NCBI RefSeq assembly: GCF_041296385.1
Contig: NC_091017.1
Span: 12,022,001 to 12,086,000 of the forward strand
Length of the DNA: 64,000 bases
Reading direction: 5' to 3'
Source: Aphelocoma coerulescens
Taxonomy: Eukaryota; Chordata; Aves; Passeriformes; Corvidae
The notes beneath the pieces are model-generated. The model saw only the letters and a program-made list of their open reading frames with translations, was not told the origin of the DNA and did not search any database. The position numbers and the translations under genes are program-made. Below are positions 1 to 8,210 of this stretch, in pieces. Within the stretch, counting starts at the first letter, position 1, and each line of letters starts with the position of its first letter.

Positions 1-220
1 GTAGTAGTCATGATAGGCTACAGGCAAATGTAAAGGTATTGTTGTATGGTGCTTATTGGTTGCTATGTATTGAGATACTCAGCAAAGAAAAATACATAAT
101 GCTTTCTAACTTGAACAGAAAGCGGCTCCAGGTATGCCTACCAGCTGTAGCTGACAGCTGTAGGGCTGGCTCTGGATACCCACTCCCTGAAATGCTGTAA
201 CTTCGCCTATGCAATACACA
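1..220. repeat. Boundary block, right part (cut by window start)
   Basis: AT-richer sequence forming the right third of the inter-module boundary block. The complete version is at 10892-11548. It contains an ATTGG (inverted CCAAT-like) element near 55-59 and two close copies of a CAGCTGTAG-type string near 130-165. No coding sequence is recognised. Confidence 0.85.
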
Positions 221-974
221 GCTTTCAAGAGAGCCGCCTGAAGTCCAGACACCCTTCGCGAGCCTTTCTCCTATAGAGCTGTGGAAAGAAATCGTGCACG
301 CTACACCGAGGGTGCGTGCAGCATGCACGAGCAAAAGCGGCAAAGTTCAGTGCCCTCGCTGGGCTTCCCTTCCGTGCGGATAACGTGAGGCGAAAAATGA
401 AGCCGCAGAGCACCGGGCTTGCAGGTGCAGTGCACCGAGTTGCAGAAGTCCAGCAGGCTCGTTCACAAGCCAAGCCGGCTGAGGGAGTCCTCGCGTCTCC
501 AAAAGGGAACGCGGAGCCGTAGCACTTCATCCCACAGCGTGGAGATAGGCACTTCCCTAGTCGTTCAGCCTTGCAGAGTCCCTGCAGCTAGAGCTCACCC
601 AGGAGCAGGCGTCAAAGCAGAAGGCCCTCCTAAAGCACCCTTTCTCCAAGCAGCCTCCTGAAAGGGCGCATCACAGTGCGGCTCTGCGCCTTTCTTCTAA
701 GACAGACGCCCGCTATACTTTCGTGCTCGCAGCTCCCTTGGCAGCCTCCAGCAGCTACTCTCCTGGAGAACGGCCGTAGACGTCAAAGCCAGTGCTGGGC
801 TGCACCTCCGCCCTCCCCAGGTAAGCAACAGCGAACTCACCGGTGCACTCTGTACTTCCCTCCTCCGCTTGCATCCTACATGCATTCGTGTTCTCCGAAA
901 CTCAGAGACTGAAGGGAAGGGCAATTGCTTCCCCAGATAGCTGCAAGGGCACTAGGCAGCAGCAGCACAAATTT
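221..974 (+). repeat. Diverged module copy M1
   Basis: Direct but diverged relative of the 1,232-bp repeat, matching about 8370-9116. Shared landmarks in order are GTGCAGCATGCACG (316-329), CAGAGCACCGGGCTTGC, the CATCCCACAGCGTGGA string (527-542), GCCTTGCAGAGTCCCTGCA, CAGGAGCAGGCGTCAAAGC, and a final GGCAGCAGCAGCACA. The copy carries a CCAG|GTAAGC splice-donor-like string at about 817-826, where the 1,232-bp copies read CACGTAAGC. Similarity is high enough to align by eye with small indels, so M1 is an older duplicate than the 1,232-bp tandem copies. Confidence 0.85.
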
Positions 975-1009
975 CACATGACCTGATGCACTGTAGAGAT
1001 ATTACCCTG

Positions 1010-1400
1010 TTACCCCTCCTTTCTCCTCGTCCTCGACCAATTGTGGTGGGATGTCGAAAGGCTTGGCCAGCGAAAAGCTCATCCAGCAAGGGCGTCTCTC
1101 TTGACGCATTTCCCTGACCGAGAGCTACACAGATGGTCTGGACACTGTAAAACAGCAAGAAAATAATTCTATGTCCAGCTGAGGAAAATCCGTGCACAGA
1201 AAAATGTAGATGCCTGCAGTAAACAATCTGAAGAGCGGCAAAGCTCCAAGCCATCGCTGCGCTTCAGTCCTGTCCGGACCACAGAAGGCGAAGAACGAAG
1301 CAGCTGGGCACCGGCTTCATGGACTCAGTGGCGCGACTTGCAAACGTCCAGCCAAGAGCTGCTTCAACAAGCAGATTCAGCCGAGAATGCTCTGCCTGCA
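1010..1400 (+). repeat. Diverged module copy M2a (left member of 725-bp-offset pair)
   Basis: Matches 1735-2125 at a constant offset of 725 bp. Shared strings include AAAGGCTTGGCCAGCGAAAAG, GAAGAGCGGCAAAGCTCC (1231 and 1956) and GGACCACAGAAGGCGAAGAAC. The match ends where U1 reads GCCTGCACTTTCC here and GCCTGCTTCAACA in the partner. The last part holds the 12-bp indel (1375-1386) absent from U3 and U4. The segment is also related to the 'ccagcaagtgcttctc...gctgagtgagagctgc' part of the 1,232-bp repeat. Confidence 0.85.
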
Positions 1401-1734
1401 CTTTCCCTCGCAGCGCTAGGCAGCACCACGTTCTGTTTGCGTGGCAGCCTGATTCTTAACGGAAAGATTCTCAATGCCTGTGTCTGGCACAGAGAACGGT
1501 TTTAGGTCAGCAAGCTCACCCGGCGCTTACCCTCGACGCGTGCAAACCTGTATTTGCACCGCATTCCAGTGGCAGCCCTCTTTCCTTTCCAGCCGGCACA
1601 GCGCCGTCAGATCGCGGTGCTCTCTGCACCTGCCTTCTCGCTTCCAAGTGCCACCGCGCACATTACAGCCTTGCAGGGAGCGAAGAGGCGGAGAGGCGTC
1701 TCGCAAAGAAGAACGTGCCGGGACGAAAAGGTGC
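1401..1734 (+). repeat. Module segment between the 725-bp-offset pair
   Basis: Contains GCAGCGCTAGGCAGCACCACG, GGAAAGATTCTCAATGCC and GCCGTCAGATCGCGGTGCTCTCTGC. These align with 7384-7630 and with 7991-8170, where the key string is CCCGTCAGATGGTGGTGCTG. It is therefore another diverged copy of the module part that precedes each 1,232-bp repeat. Frames are open on both strands here, but no protein family is recognisable. Confidence 0.7.
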
Positions 1735-2125
1735 TCTTTCCTTTCTCCTCCTCCTTTGCCCGAATGGTGGTGCTGTGTTGAAAGGCTTGGCCAGCGAAAA
1801 GCTCATCCAGCAAGTGTTTCTCTCCTGACGCCTTTCGCTGAGCGAGAGAGCTACACGGACACTTTCGACTCGGGGAAACAGCAAGAGAATGACTGTACGT
1901 CGAGCTGAGGAAAAGCCGTGCACAGCAGCCTGTGGCTGCGTGCAGTGTTCACGCTGAAGAGCGGCAAAGCTCCAAGCCATCGCTGCGCTTCAGTCCTGTC
2001 CGGACCACAGAAGGCGAAGAACGAAGCAGCTGGGCACCGGCTTCATGGGCTCAGTGGAGCGACTTGCAAATGTCCAGCCAAGAGCTGCTTCAACAAGCAG
2101 ATTCAGCTGAGAATGCTCTGCCTGC
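1735..2125 (+). repeat. Diverged module copy M2b (right member of 725-bp-offset pair)
   Basis: Partner of 1010-1400. It differs from its partner by scattered substitutions, such as the insertion-like stretch around 1920-1950 with a GTGCACAGCAGCCTGTGGCT string. Similarity to its partner is greater than to the 1,232-bp repeat, so this duplication is intermediate in age. Confidence 0.85.
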
Positions 2126-2530
2126 TTCAACAAAGTAAGGCGCAGCCCTTGCACTGCAGCACACTGCCTGGCCAGAAACAGGTTCTTACACCTTCAGTGC
2201 TGCCGAGCCCACGCAGCTTGAGCACACCCAGAAGGACGCGTCCAGAAAGAAGGCGTTCTTCGAGTGCCTTGTCCTTCCTTGTTCTGTCTTTCATCTGCAC
2301 CTGAAACAGTGGGTCTACGTGTTTTCCTTCCCAGGGAAAAGAACTTTCATTCTTGTCCAGGAGTCTATGGCTAAAATGGTGATTGCATGTCCCATATCCA
2401 ATACAACCAAGGATTACTCCCGGAGGAAAGCTGCCAGGACAGATGGGTCTTGCTGGCTTTGACCACCCCTGGGCCACCTCTCATATTCTCCTGAAACAGT
2501 GGGGTACATGAAGGCATTGCCATACCTGAT
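2126..2530 (-). repeat. Left outer inverted arm flanking the CCTTG tract
   Basis: The part from about 2280 to 2450 is the reverse complement of about 4040-4200. CACCTGAAACAGTGGG (2298ff) with TTTTCCTTCCCAGGGAAAAG pairs with the reverse of the CCATGGGAAGGAAAGCACC...CAGTGTTTCAGGTG segment at 4157-4192. A second, shorter inverted copy starts near 2489 (TCCTGAAACAGTGGGG). The two arms enclose the strand-switching CCTTG/CAAGG tract. No gene is recognised. The first 150 bases hold nothing I can identify. Confidence 0.65.
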
Positions 2531-3960
2531 CATCCCTTGCCATGCAGAGCCCAGCCTTGCATTGCCTTACAGACACCTCTGTGTACCTCCCTTGCCCTTC
2601 CTATGTCTCCATTGCATGGCCTTGTTCACCAATCTCCCACCTTGACTTTCTTACCCCTTGTTTCCTGGTCTTGTCTTGCCTGCTTCTCCTATGACTCTCT
2701 TGGCCTTGCCTAAGTCTCTCTTGCCTTGCTTTGCAAAGCCAACACTTGCCTTGCCCTGCTACCCCTCTTTCCCTCGCCTAGTCTACCCACACCTACCCAC
2801 CTTTGACTGGCCTATCCATCCGATCATCACCTTTTCTGCACCACCCCTCCATGCTCTTGTCTTGCCTTGGCCTGCCTACCCTTCCCTTGCCTTGCACTGC
2901 CTTGCATAACCCTTGCCCTTCTTGACATTTGTGCCCCTTTCCAACATGGCCTTGCTTTCCTTTGCCTACCCCTCCCAATCCCTGCTTTGCCTACAGATTC
3001 CTGGCCTTCTTTTGTCTACCACTCCTTTGCCTTTTGTGGGAACCAACAGCTGGTCTGAAGGCCTCACAGACATTTCCGTTGATACAATCATTTTGTACCC
3101 GTGAGAATTGCAGAAGCAAGAAGATAAACAACAGAAAGAAGTTGTAACAGCTGCAAAAGGGACGATACTGGCTGATGTTTAGCAAAGAATGTGTGTACAC
3201 TATAGACAACCAGTAGTATTGTATTATAGCAAAATAATAGTCCATGCACATGTAGCTAAAAAAGTGCATAAGAGAAGATGCATAAATAATACAAGTGGTT
3301 TTTTGCCATTGCTCGGGGCAGAGAGTGTATGTGTGTCGTGACCGTCTCAACAGCAACAGCCTTGCACTGCCTTTCATAACCAGCCCCTGCCTACTGCCTC
3401 CTTCCCTGGCCTTCCATGTCTTGTCTTCCTCTCCTTTGATTTAACTTGCTTCTCCTATCTCTCCCTTGCTTGCCTTACTCCACTGACCTTTCTGTGTTCT
3501 TGCCTTGACTTGCCTAGCTGTTCCTTGCTTCACATTGCTTTGTGTAAGCATTCCCTGTTTTTATTTGCCTACCCCTTTCTTGCCTGGCCTTTCCTTGCCT
3601 AGCCTTTCTTGTCTTTGCCTGCCCTCTGCATCACTGGACTTACCTTCCTATGCCCTGCCTTCCCTACAGCTTCTGGGCCTTCTCTTGCCTCGCACTCATT
3701 GGCCCTACTTTGCTGCCTGCTCACTGCTCTTGCTTTGCTTTCCCTAACTTTCCCTTGACTTGACTAGAATTGCCTAAACTTGCTTTGACTGCATTGCCTT
3801 GCCTGCATGGAAGAAAAGGCAAGGCAGGGCAAAGCAAGGAAATCATAGGCAGGGCAGGGCAAGGGAGACATAGGCAAGAGAGACGTAGCCAAGGAAGGCA
3901 AAGCAAGGGTAGGCTAGGAAAAACCAGGCAATGGTACTGAAGGCAACGCAAGGCCAAGTG
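2531..3960. repeat. Degenerate CCTTG / CAAGG strand-switching tract
   Basis: From 2531 to 3803 the plus strand is a pyrimidine-rich degenerate array of CCTTG/CCTACC-type words. From 3818 to 3960 it is the purine-rich complement (GGCAAGG, GGGCAAAGCAAGG). At the switch, TGCCTTGCC (3795-3803) and GGCAAGGCA (3818-3826) form a perfect 9-bp stem around a 14-base loop. The tract is interrupted by an unrelated AT-richer block at 3035-3358. Leucine/proline-rich frames in the tract are consequences of the CCTTG words and are not genes. Homopurine/homopyrimidine asymmetry gives triplex (H-DNA) potential, which is inference. Confidence 0.85.
3035..3358 (+). mobile_element. Solo-LTR-like insertion (324 bp)
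   Basis: Sequence unlike its CCTTG surroundings, with retroviral-type termini TGTGGGAACC...CAGCAACA (TGT...ACA). It is flanked by near-identical 6-mers, GCCTTT (3029-3034) and GCCTTG (3359-3364), a possible target duplication with one mismatch. Inside, in plausible U3-R-U5 order, are AT-rich TATA-like strings (TATAG 3201-3205, ATTATAG 3223-3229), an ATAAATAAT polyadenylation-like signal (3282-3290) and a GT-rich stretch (3321-3340). It has no coding sequence. Caveats: the flanks are low-complexity, so the target duplication could be chance, and I recognise no named LTR family. A variant boundary, 3051-3349 with ACAGC on both sides, is also possible. Confidence 0.5.
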
Positions 3961-5779
3961 ACTCATAATGCCTTTCCTTGGAATGCAAAGGTCTGAATCC
4001 CAGTGTTGGTGGAGCAGATGATAAGGTCCCATGGGGAAGTAAACTCAACTGAGACATTTCTCTCCTGGCACCTCTTGTGTAGGAGCAATTCTTAGATATA
4101 TTCAATATTGGCGGTAGCACGCCAGTTCCTCAGAGAGGATGACAATGCTTTTCCATGGGAAGGAAAGCACCTAGCCCCAGTGTTTCAGGTGCACATAAGA
4201 AGCTGCCTAGTGGAGGTAAAGGGCAGCAGCAACTTTCTGTCCTGGCATATTTGGTGTAGAAGCACTGCCTTGATTTGTACAAGTATGGAGTTGCTACGCC
4301 CTATTTTCAAGGCAGTCTCCTGAAAAAGTCAATTTTGGCATGTCGTTTCCACTTCTGAAAGGTGGTCTTCTGAACTCTTGGCAGTAAGCCAAGACAAGCA
4401 GCTATGCTCATCCTTGGTGTGCAGCTGATTTAGACACCAGGGCAGGTAATGTCCAGTAACAGTGTTCTGGCACATTGGATGGGAGCAGTTCCTGGATGTT
4501 TTCTATTTTGGAGGAGGAGATCCCAGTTCTTCTGAGATGGGCTCATAGTTTCTCTCTTTGGCAAAGAAAGCAGTTTTGGATCTGCATGTAGGGTGTTCTC
4601 AGCGAATTAATGGCTTTTCCTCATGGGCAGTTCTGTGGGCTATAGCTGTTGAACTGTTAGAGAAGGAATGAAAAAGCCAAGCTGTTGAACAAATTTGCAT
4701 CCTGCTGACTTTAGCAGCCCCTGATAAAATTCTGTTTGCATCCTGACTCTGTGAGACTGAAGGATTATGATGGTACTTAAAGCTGAGGAGGAAAGTGCAC
4801 ATAGAAGAGCATGTGAATTTAATGGCTCTTCCTAGTAGGCAGTTCTCTGGGCTAGAGCTGTTGAACTGTTAGAGAGGGAATGCAAGAGCCAAGCTTCTGA
4901 GCTCTTTTCCCTGCTACCTTTAAAGTATGAGCATTCCCTGGTGCTCTCCTATTTGGATAATAAGTTAGAGTGGGTTTCACATTCACTTTGAAGAATAGAA
5001 ACAGCGCCATGTGAACCTGTGCCATCAGCTTTCCTTTCCAACTAAATGTTCCTACTTGCAATCTTGCAATTCTTACTTGCAATCATGCAGAGCACCGTGC
5101 TTGAGGCTGGTGCATTGAAGAAAATTAAATTAGGGCTGTATCAGTACAAAGGAGAGATTGCCATTTGCAAAACCTCGTTTCGCTTAAGTTAGTAATATTG
5201 TAAGTGTTAATTGAGTGGTCATTGGTTGCCTATCACCATCCTGATGCACTAATTTCATCAAGTGTAAATATTGGTCACAAAAGGTGCCCATTCAGCAACC
5301 TGTTGCTGTCTCCACATGGAAGTGTCTTCCGGACGAAATCAAAAGACATTCGAAGAGCCAGGATCCGCAAAGGAACAAACTATTGCCACATGAATGGTGC
5401 TGGGCGCCATGAGGCGCAGTTAACTTTAACCTGCGCGCTGTCAGCACTCAGAAGAACAACCCCAGCATGGCAGGGGGGACTTGCAAAAGAAGGAAAGGCC
5501 CCTCACCTAGCTATAAACCACCCAAAGTGCAGAGCCAAGTTGAAAACACCACTGCTCTCAAATCAACCGTGTCAGGACAAAAAGATTTCACTGATCTCCC
5601 CCTTCCAGGTACAAACTCTTATGTGCACCACACTCAGAGGGCAATGTGAGCTCCCCAGCGCTGTCTTTCACTCTCGCAGAGTCCAGATACTAACTTGTGA
5701 ACATCCTACACAAACATTAGCTCATGAAAGTGCCAGCTTGAGCAAGAACAGCAGACCCTCCCATTGCACCCCCTTGTCA
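3961..5779. repeat. Region of old short diverged repeats
   Basis: No gene is recognised. Three diverged copies of one short repeat start near 4060, 4238 and 4460, marked by the series TGTAGGAGCAATTCTTAGAT, TGTAGAAGCACTGCCTTGAT and GGGAGCAGTTCCTGGATG. A direct pair at an offset of 212 bp lies at 4609-4690 and 4821-4902 (GCTGTTGAACTGTTAGAGA in both). A reverse-strand relative of the 4140-4190 segment lies at about 4985-5060. A module relic (GCAGAGCACCGTGCTTG) is at 5086-5102. A 220-codon plus-strand frame spans 5204-5866 with a GTG first codon, but it has no domain I recognise and no supporting context. U1 reads C at 5415 where the other units read A. Confidence 0.65.
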
Positions 5780-6340
5780 TCCAGAGTGCGGCGGTTTGTT
5801 GAAAATCATGGACTCGGAAAGACCAATGCAGCAACTGCTTTTCTCTCTCCTACTGCCTTTCCCTGAGCGAGAGGTAGATGGATGATGTGGACTTAGTGGA
5901 ACAGAAAGAGTATGACTGTACTTATAAGGGAGGAAAACCCCCCACAGCATACTGTGCTGTGTGCAGTACACGCTCTGAAAAGAGACAAAGCTGAATGCTG
6001 CCAGCGGGCTTCGGTTCTCAGACTGCTTGCATGGGCAGAGCTGCGGGCTCTTTTAAGGATGGAAACTGGCATCTGTGAGTGTAAAGAATGTGACTTTCCA
6101 CACAGCTTAGAAGAAAGGTGCATAGCCCCAGTGAGAAGTGTGTACGTGAAAGACTGGCAGAAGAAGTCGCAGTCCAGCAAGGCTGGTATCTTTTTCTTTG
6201 TGCCAAATAGGCACCTTGGGAACATGAAAGTACTTGATGGTAGCCAAACTGACAGTGAAGGCACAGAACACCGTCGGGTGTGTGCAGTGTACAGACGCAA
6301 TGTAAAAGCCCTGAGTACCATTTGACTGCAGTCATAGTGC
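5780..6340 (+). repeat. Diverged module copy M3
   Basis: Old relative of 1757-2110. Matching order: GGTTTGTTGAAAATCATGGAC against GTGTTGAAAGGCTTGGCC, then CTGCCTTTCCCTGAGCGAGAG against CGCCTTTCGCTGAGCGAGAG, then a GACTGTAC string followed by AGGGAGGAAAACC against TGAGGAAAAGCC. Further on, GAACACCGTCGGGTGTGTGCAG resembles the GAGCACTGGGCTTGCGTGTGCAG of the 1,232-bp repeat. A 137-codon plus-strand frame (5912-6325) overlaps minus-strand frames of similar length. I regard it as non-coding. Confidence 0.65.
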
Positions 6341-7094
6341 AAGTTTGCAACTGTACCATGCAAGGCCAGTGAAAGCTTCCTGTGCGGCCACATTTTCGTA
6401 TTGGAGCTCGCTAGCTGGAAGTGATTCGGTTTGTCTGCAGTATCCGCTCGACTGAATGTGATGTGTCACTGGAAAGAAAAGTACAGACCAGCAGTGCGTT
6501 TGATATGGTTCAGGGGCTGCAAAGGGAATGTACAGGCCACCTCTGGGATTTTGGTCTTTGTGCATTCCCATGGCAGCAGTTCCTGGATGTTTTTGTTCTA
6601 CAGTTTAGGCTCAGTGAGAGAGAAAAAATGCGAGAGCACGCATAGCAGAGCCACAGGGAGAATTGCTGAGGTATGAGTTGCGTGCTGTTCAGATACTGCC
6701 GTACCAAAGGCCTACCTAAACACTGCTGCTGATCTAGCATGTCTTTCTGTAGCAAGACTTGTTGGTACTGCAAAACAGAAGATGCGTGAGGTCAAATGAA
6801 TCTGGACAGAAAATTTCAGACGAGCAGCCTATGAGTGCATGATTGAAACAGTAAATTTAGGTGACAGAATAGATCGTGGCATCGATTTGCGTAGTGTTAA
6901 TATTCTCTGAAGGGAATGCAAAAAGCCAAGATGTGTTTTCCATTCTAGCTGTTCCTGACAAAAACTGAGGAATAAAACTTTCGTTCTAGATGGAATGTAA
7001 CATTCAGTTCCCAGGATTTTGCACTCCAAAGTTCAACAAAAGAGTTTCCACAAGAATCTTGAGAAGAAGCACAATCACTTCCACCTAGAGCTGG
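6341..7094. repeat. Old diverged repeat region, no gene seen
   Basis: Contains a further relative of the short repeat of 4060-4600 (GGCAGCAGTTCCTGGATG, about 6572-6589) and a relative of the 4823-4900 segment (GAAGGGAATGCAAAAAGCC near 6908). A lone AATAAA at 6971-6976 has no convincing transcription unit around it. Otherwise I see nothing I can name. Confidence 0.5.
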
Positions 7095-7679
7095 AAGAGG
7101 AAGAGGCAGCGGCACAAGCAAGTGCCCTTGAGCGTCCTCCTTCCGAATGCTAGAACGTCAATTCAGCAGGCAGGAGTGCAGCAGCCACCCTTCGTCTTGC
7201 AAGCCCATACGACGCGCACACCAGCCCGGTGCTCTGCGGCTTCGTCCTTCGCCTTTTCGAGCACGCCGTACCTTCATTCTCCCGGAGGCGAACAGCGGTC
7301 TGCTTCTCGCACGGAACGCTGTGTCGGCAGCCAAGCGCTCCAGTGCACTGCTTCTGCCCAAACACGCCTGGGCCCTGCACCTCTCCTTCCCAGCGCTACG
7401 TAGCAGCACAATCTGTCCCTCTTGCGATCCCAAGCTAAGCGGAAAGCTTCTCGGCTACGTCTCCCGCAGAGAGCTGTGCCAGGACAATAAGCTTGCAAGC
7501 ACTTTGCTCCTGACACTAGTGGCAACAGGGATTCGCACCACCTTCCAGGAGCAGTCCTCTTGCCTTTTACAAGGTGCAAAAGCGCCCCCTCTGTGGCGGT
7601 GCTGTCTGCCCGGTCTTTCTCGGCTCGAAGCACCACGAGGCACACAAGACTCTCTCGCAAGGACCGAAATTCCCGATAG
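7095..7679 (+). repeat. Diverged forward module copies
   Basis: Positions 7120-7320 align with 9120-9330 of the 1,232-bp repeat: both have GTCAATTCAGCAGGCAGGAG, then CTTCGCCTTTTCGAGCACG and GCCGTACCTTC. Positions 7384-7630 align with 7991-8170 and 1401-1680 (GAGAGCTGTGCCAGGACAA against GAGAACCGTGCCAGGATGA, and a GCGGTGCTGTCTGCC string). A 193-codon plus-strand frame (7147-7728) overlaps a 169-codon minus-strand frame, which is typical of this CpG-rich sequence and not evidence of a gene. Confidence 0.75.
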
Positions 7680-7990
7680 GCATCTCTGCGCTTTCTGCAA
7701 TGCTGCACGCACAAGCCCGGTGCTCTGAGGCTTCGTTCTTCGCCTTTCGTTGTCTGGGCAGAAGAGAAGCCGAGCGAGGCCATTGTGCTTTGCCGCTTGT
7801 CAGTGTGCTGTGCACGGTTTTTCCGCAGCTCGAGCTAGCGGGAGACCCCTTCGGTTTCGCGGCGTCCACACTACCCATGGTAGCTCTCGCTCAGCGAAAC
7901 TTGAAGGGGAGAAGCACTTGCTGGATGAGTCTTTCAGTGTGCAGGACTTTGAAAACACAGCAGCGCAATCGGGGCCACGAGAAGGACCGC
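7680..7990 (-). repeat. Inverted module arm
   Basis: Reverse complement of about 8270-8605 of the first 1,232-bp copy. Read on the minus strand it gives, in order, GAAAGACTCATCCAGCAAGTG, CTTCTCCCC, TTCGCTGAGCGAGAGCTAC, GTGTGGAC, GCGAAACCGAA, TAGCTCGAGCTG and GAGCACCGGGCTTGTGCGTG. Each string has its counterpart in the same order on the plus strand of the 1,232-bp repeat. The arms are about 310 bp and separated by about 280 bp, so a transcript through both could fold into a long hairpin. Identity is diverged (by eye roughly three quarters to four fifths). Confidence 0.85.
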
Positions 7991-8210
7991 TGAGAAGTCG
8001 CTCTCGCACAGAGAACCGTGCCAGGATGACGAGCTCGCCCAGCATTTGCCCCTGACACTTGGGGAACTCGTAGTTGCCAGTGCCTTCCAGGGGCAGTCTG
8101 CTTTCTGTCATAACCTGCATAGGGCCCGTCAGATGGTGGTGCTGTCTGCCTTCTCCTTCTCGGCCAGAGTGTACTCTGGTGCACACTGCAGTCTGGCAAG
8201 GAGCAAAGAT
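7991..8210 (+). repeat. Diverged module segment upstream of the 1,232-bp tandem
   Basis: Lies between the inverted arm and the first 1,232-bp copy. Its last 80 bases (GCCCGTCAGATGGTGGTGCTG to GGAGCAAAGAT) are a diverged version of the last 80 bases of each 1,232-bp copy (GCCCGTCAGATGGCGATGCTG to GGAGCAAAGAG), so it is the degraded end of an older repeat copy. U1 and U5 share T at 8074 / 53325 where U2-U4 have C. Confidence 0.8.

Noticed and set aside
2658..4032. Leucine/proline/cysteine-rich frames resembling secreted or membrane proteins
   Set aside because: They are translations of the degenerate CCTTG/CAAGG words; hydrophobicity follows from the repeat.
5204..5866. 220-codon plus-strand open frame present in all five units that contain this region
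   Set aside because: It starts at a GTG codon, has no recognisable domain or signal, runs through repeat relics, and overlaps other frames. Conservation between units reflects recent amplification, not selection.
5912..6325. 137-codon plus-strand frame with overlapping 166- and 113-codon minus-strand frames
   Set aside because: Comparable openness on both strands, no family match, and the sequence is a diverged copy of a module that is not open elsewhere.
6971..6976. AATAAA as a polyadenylation signal of a gene
   Set aside because: It is a lone hexamer with no upstream coding sequence and no clear downstream element.
7147..7783. 193-codon plus and 169-codon minus overlapping frames
   Set aside because: CpG-rich sequence is poor in stop codons in all frames, and the two frames cover the same bases. 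Neither has a known domain.
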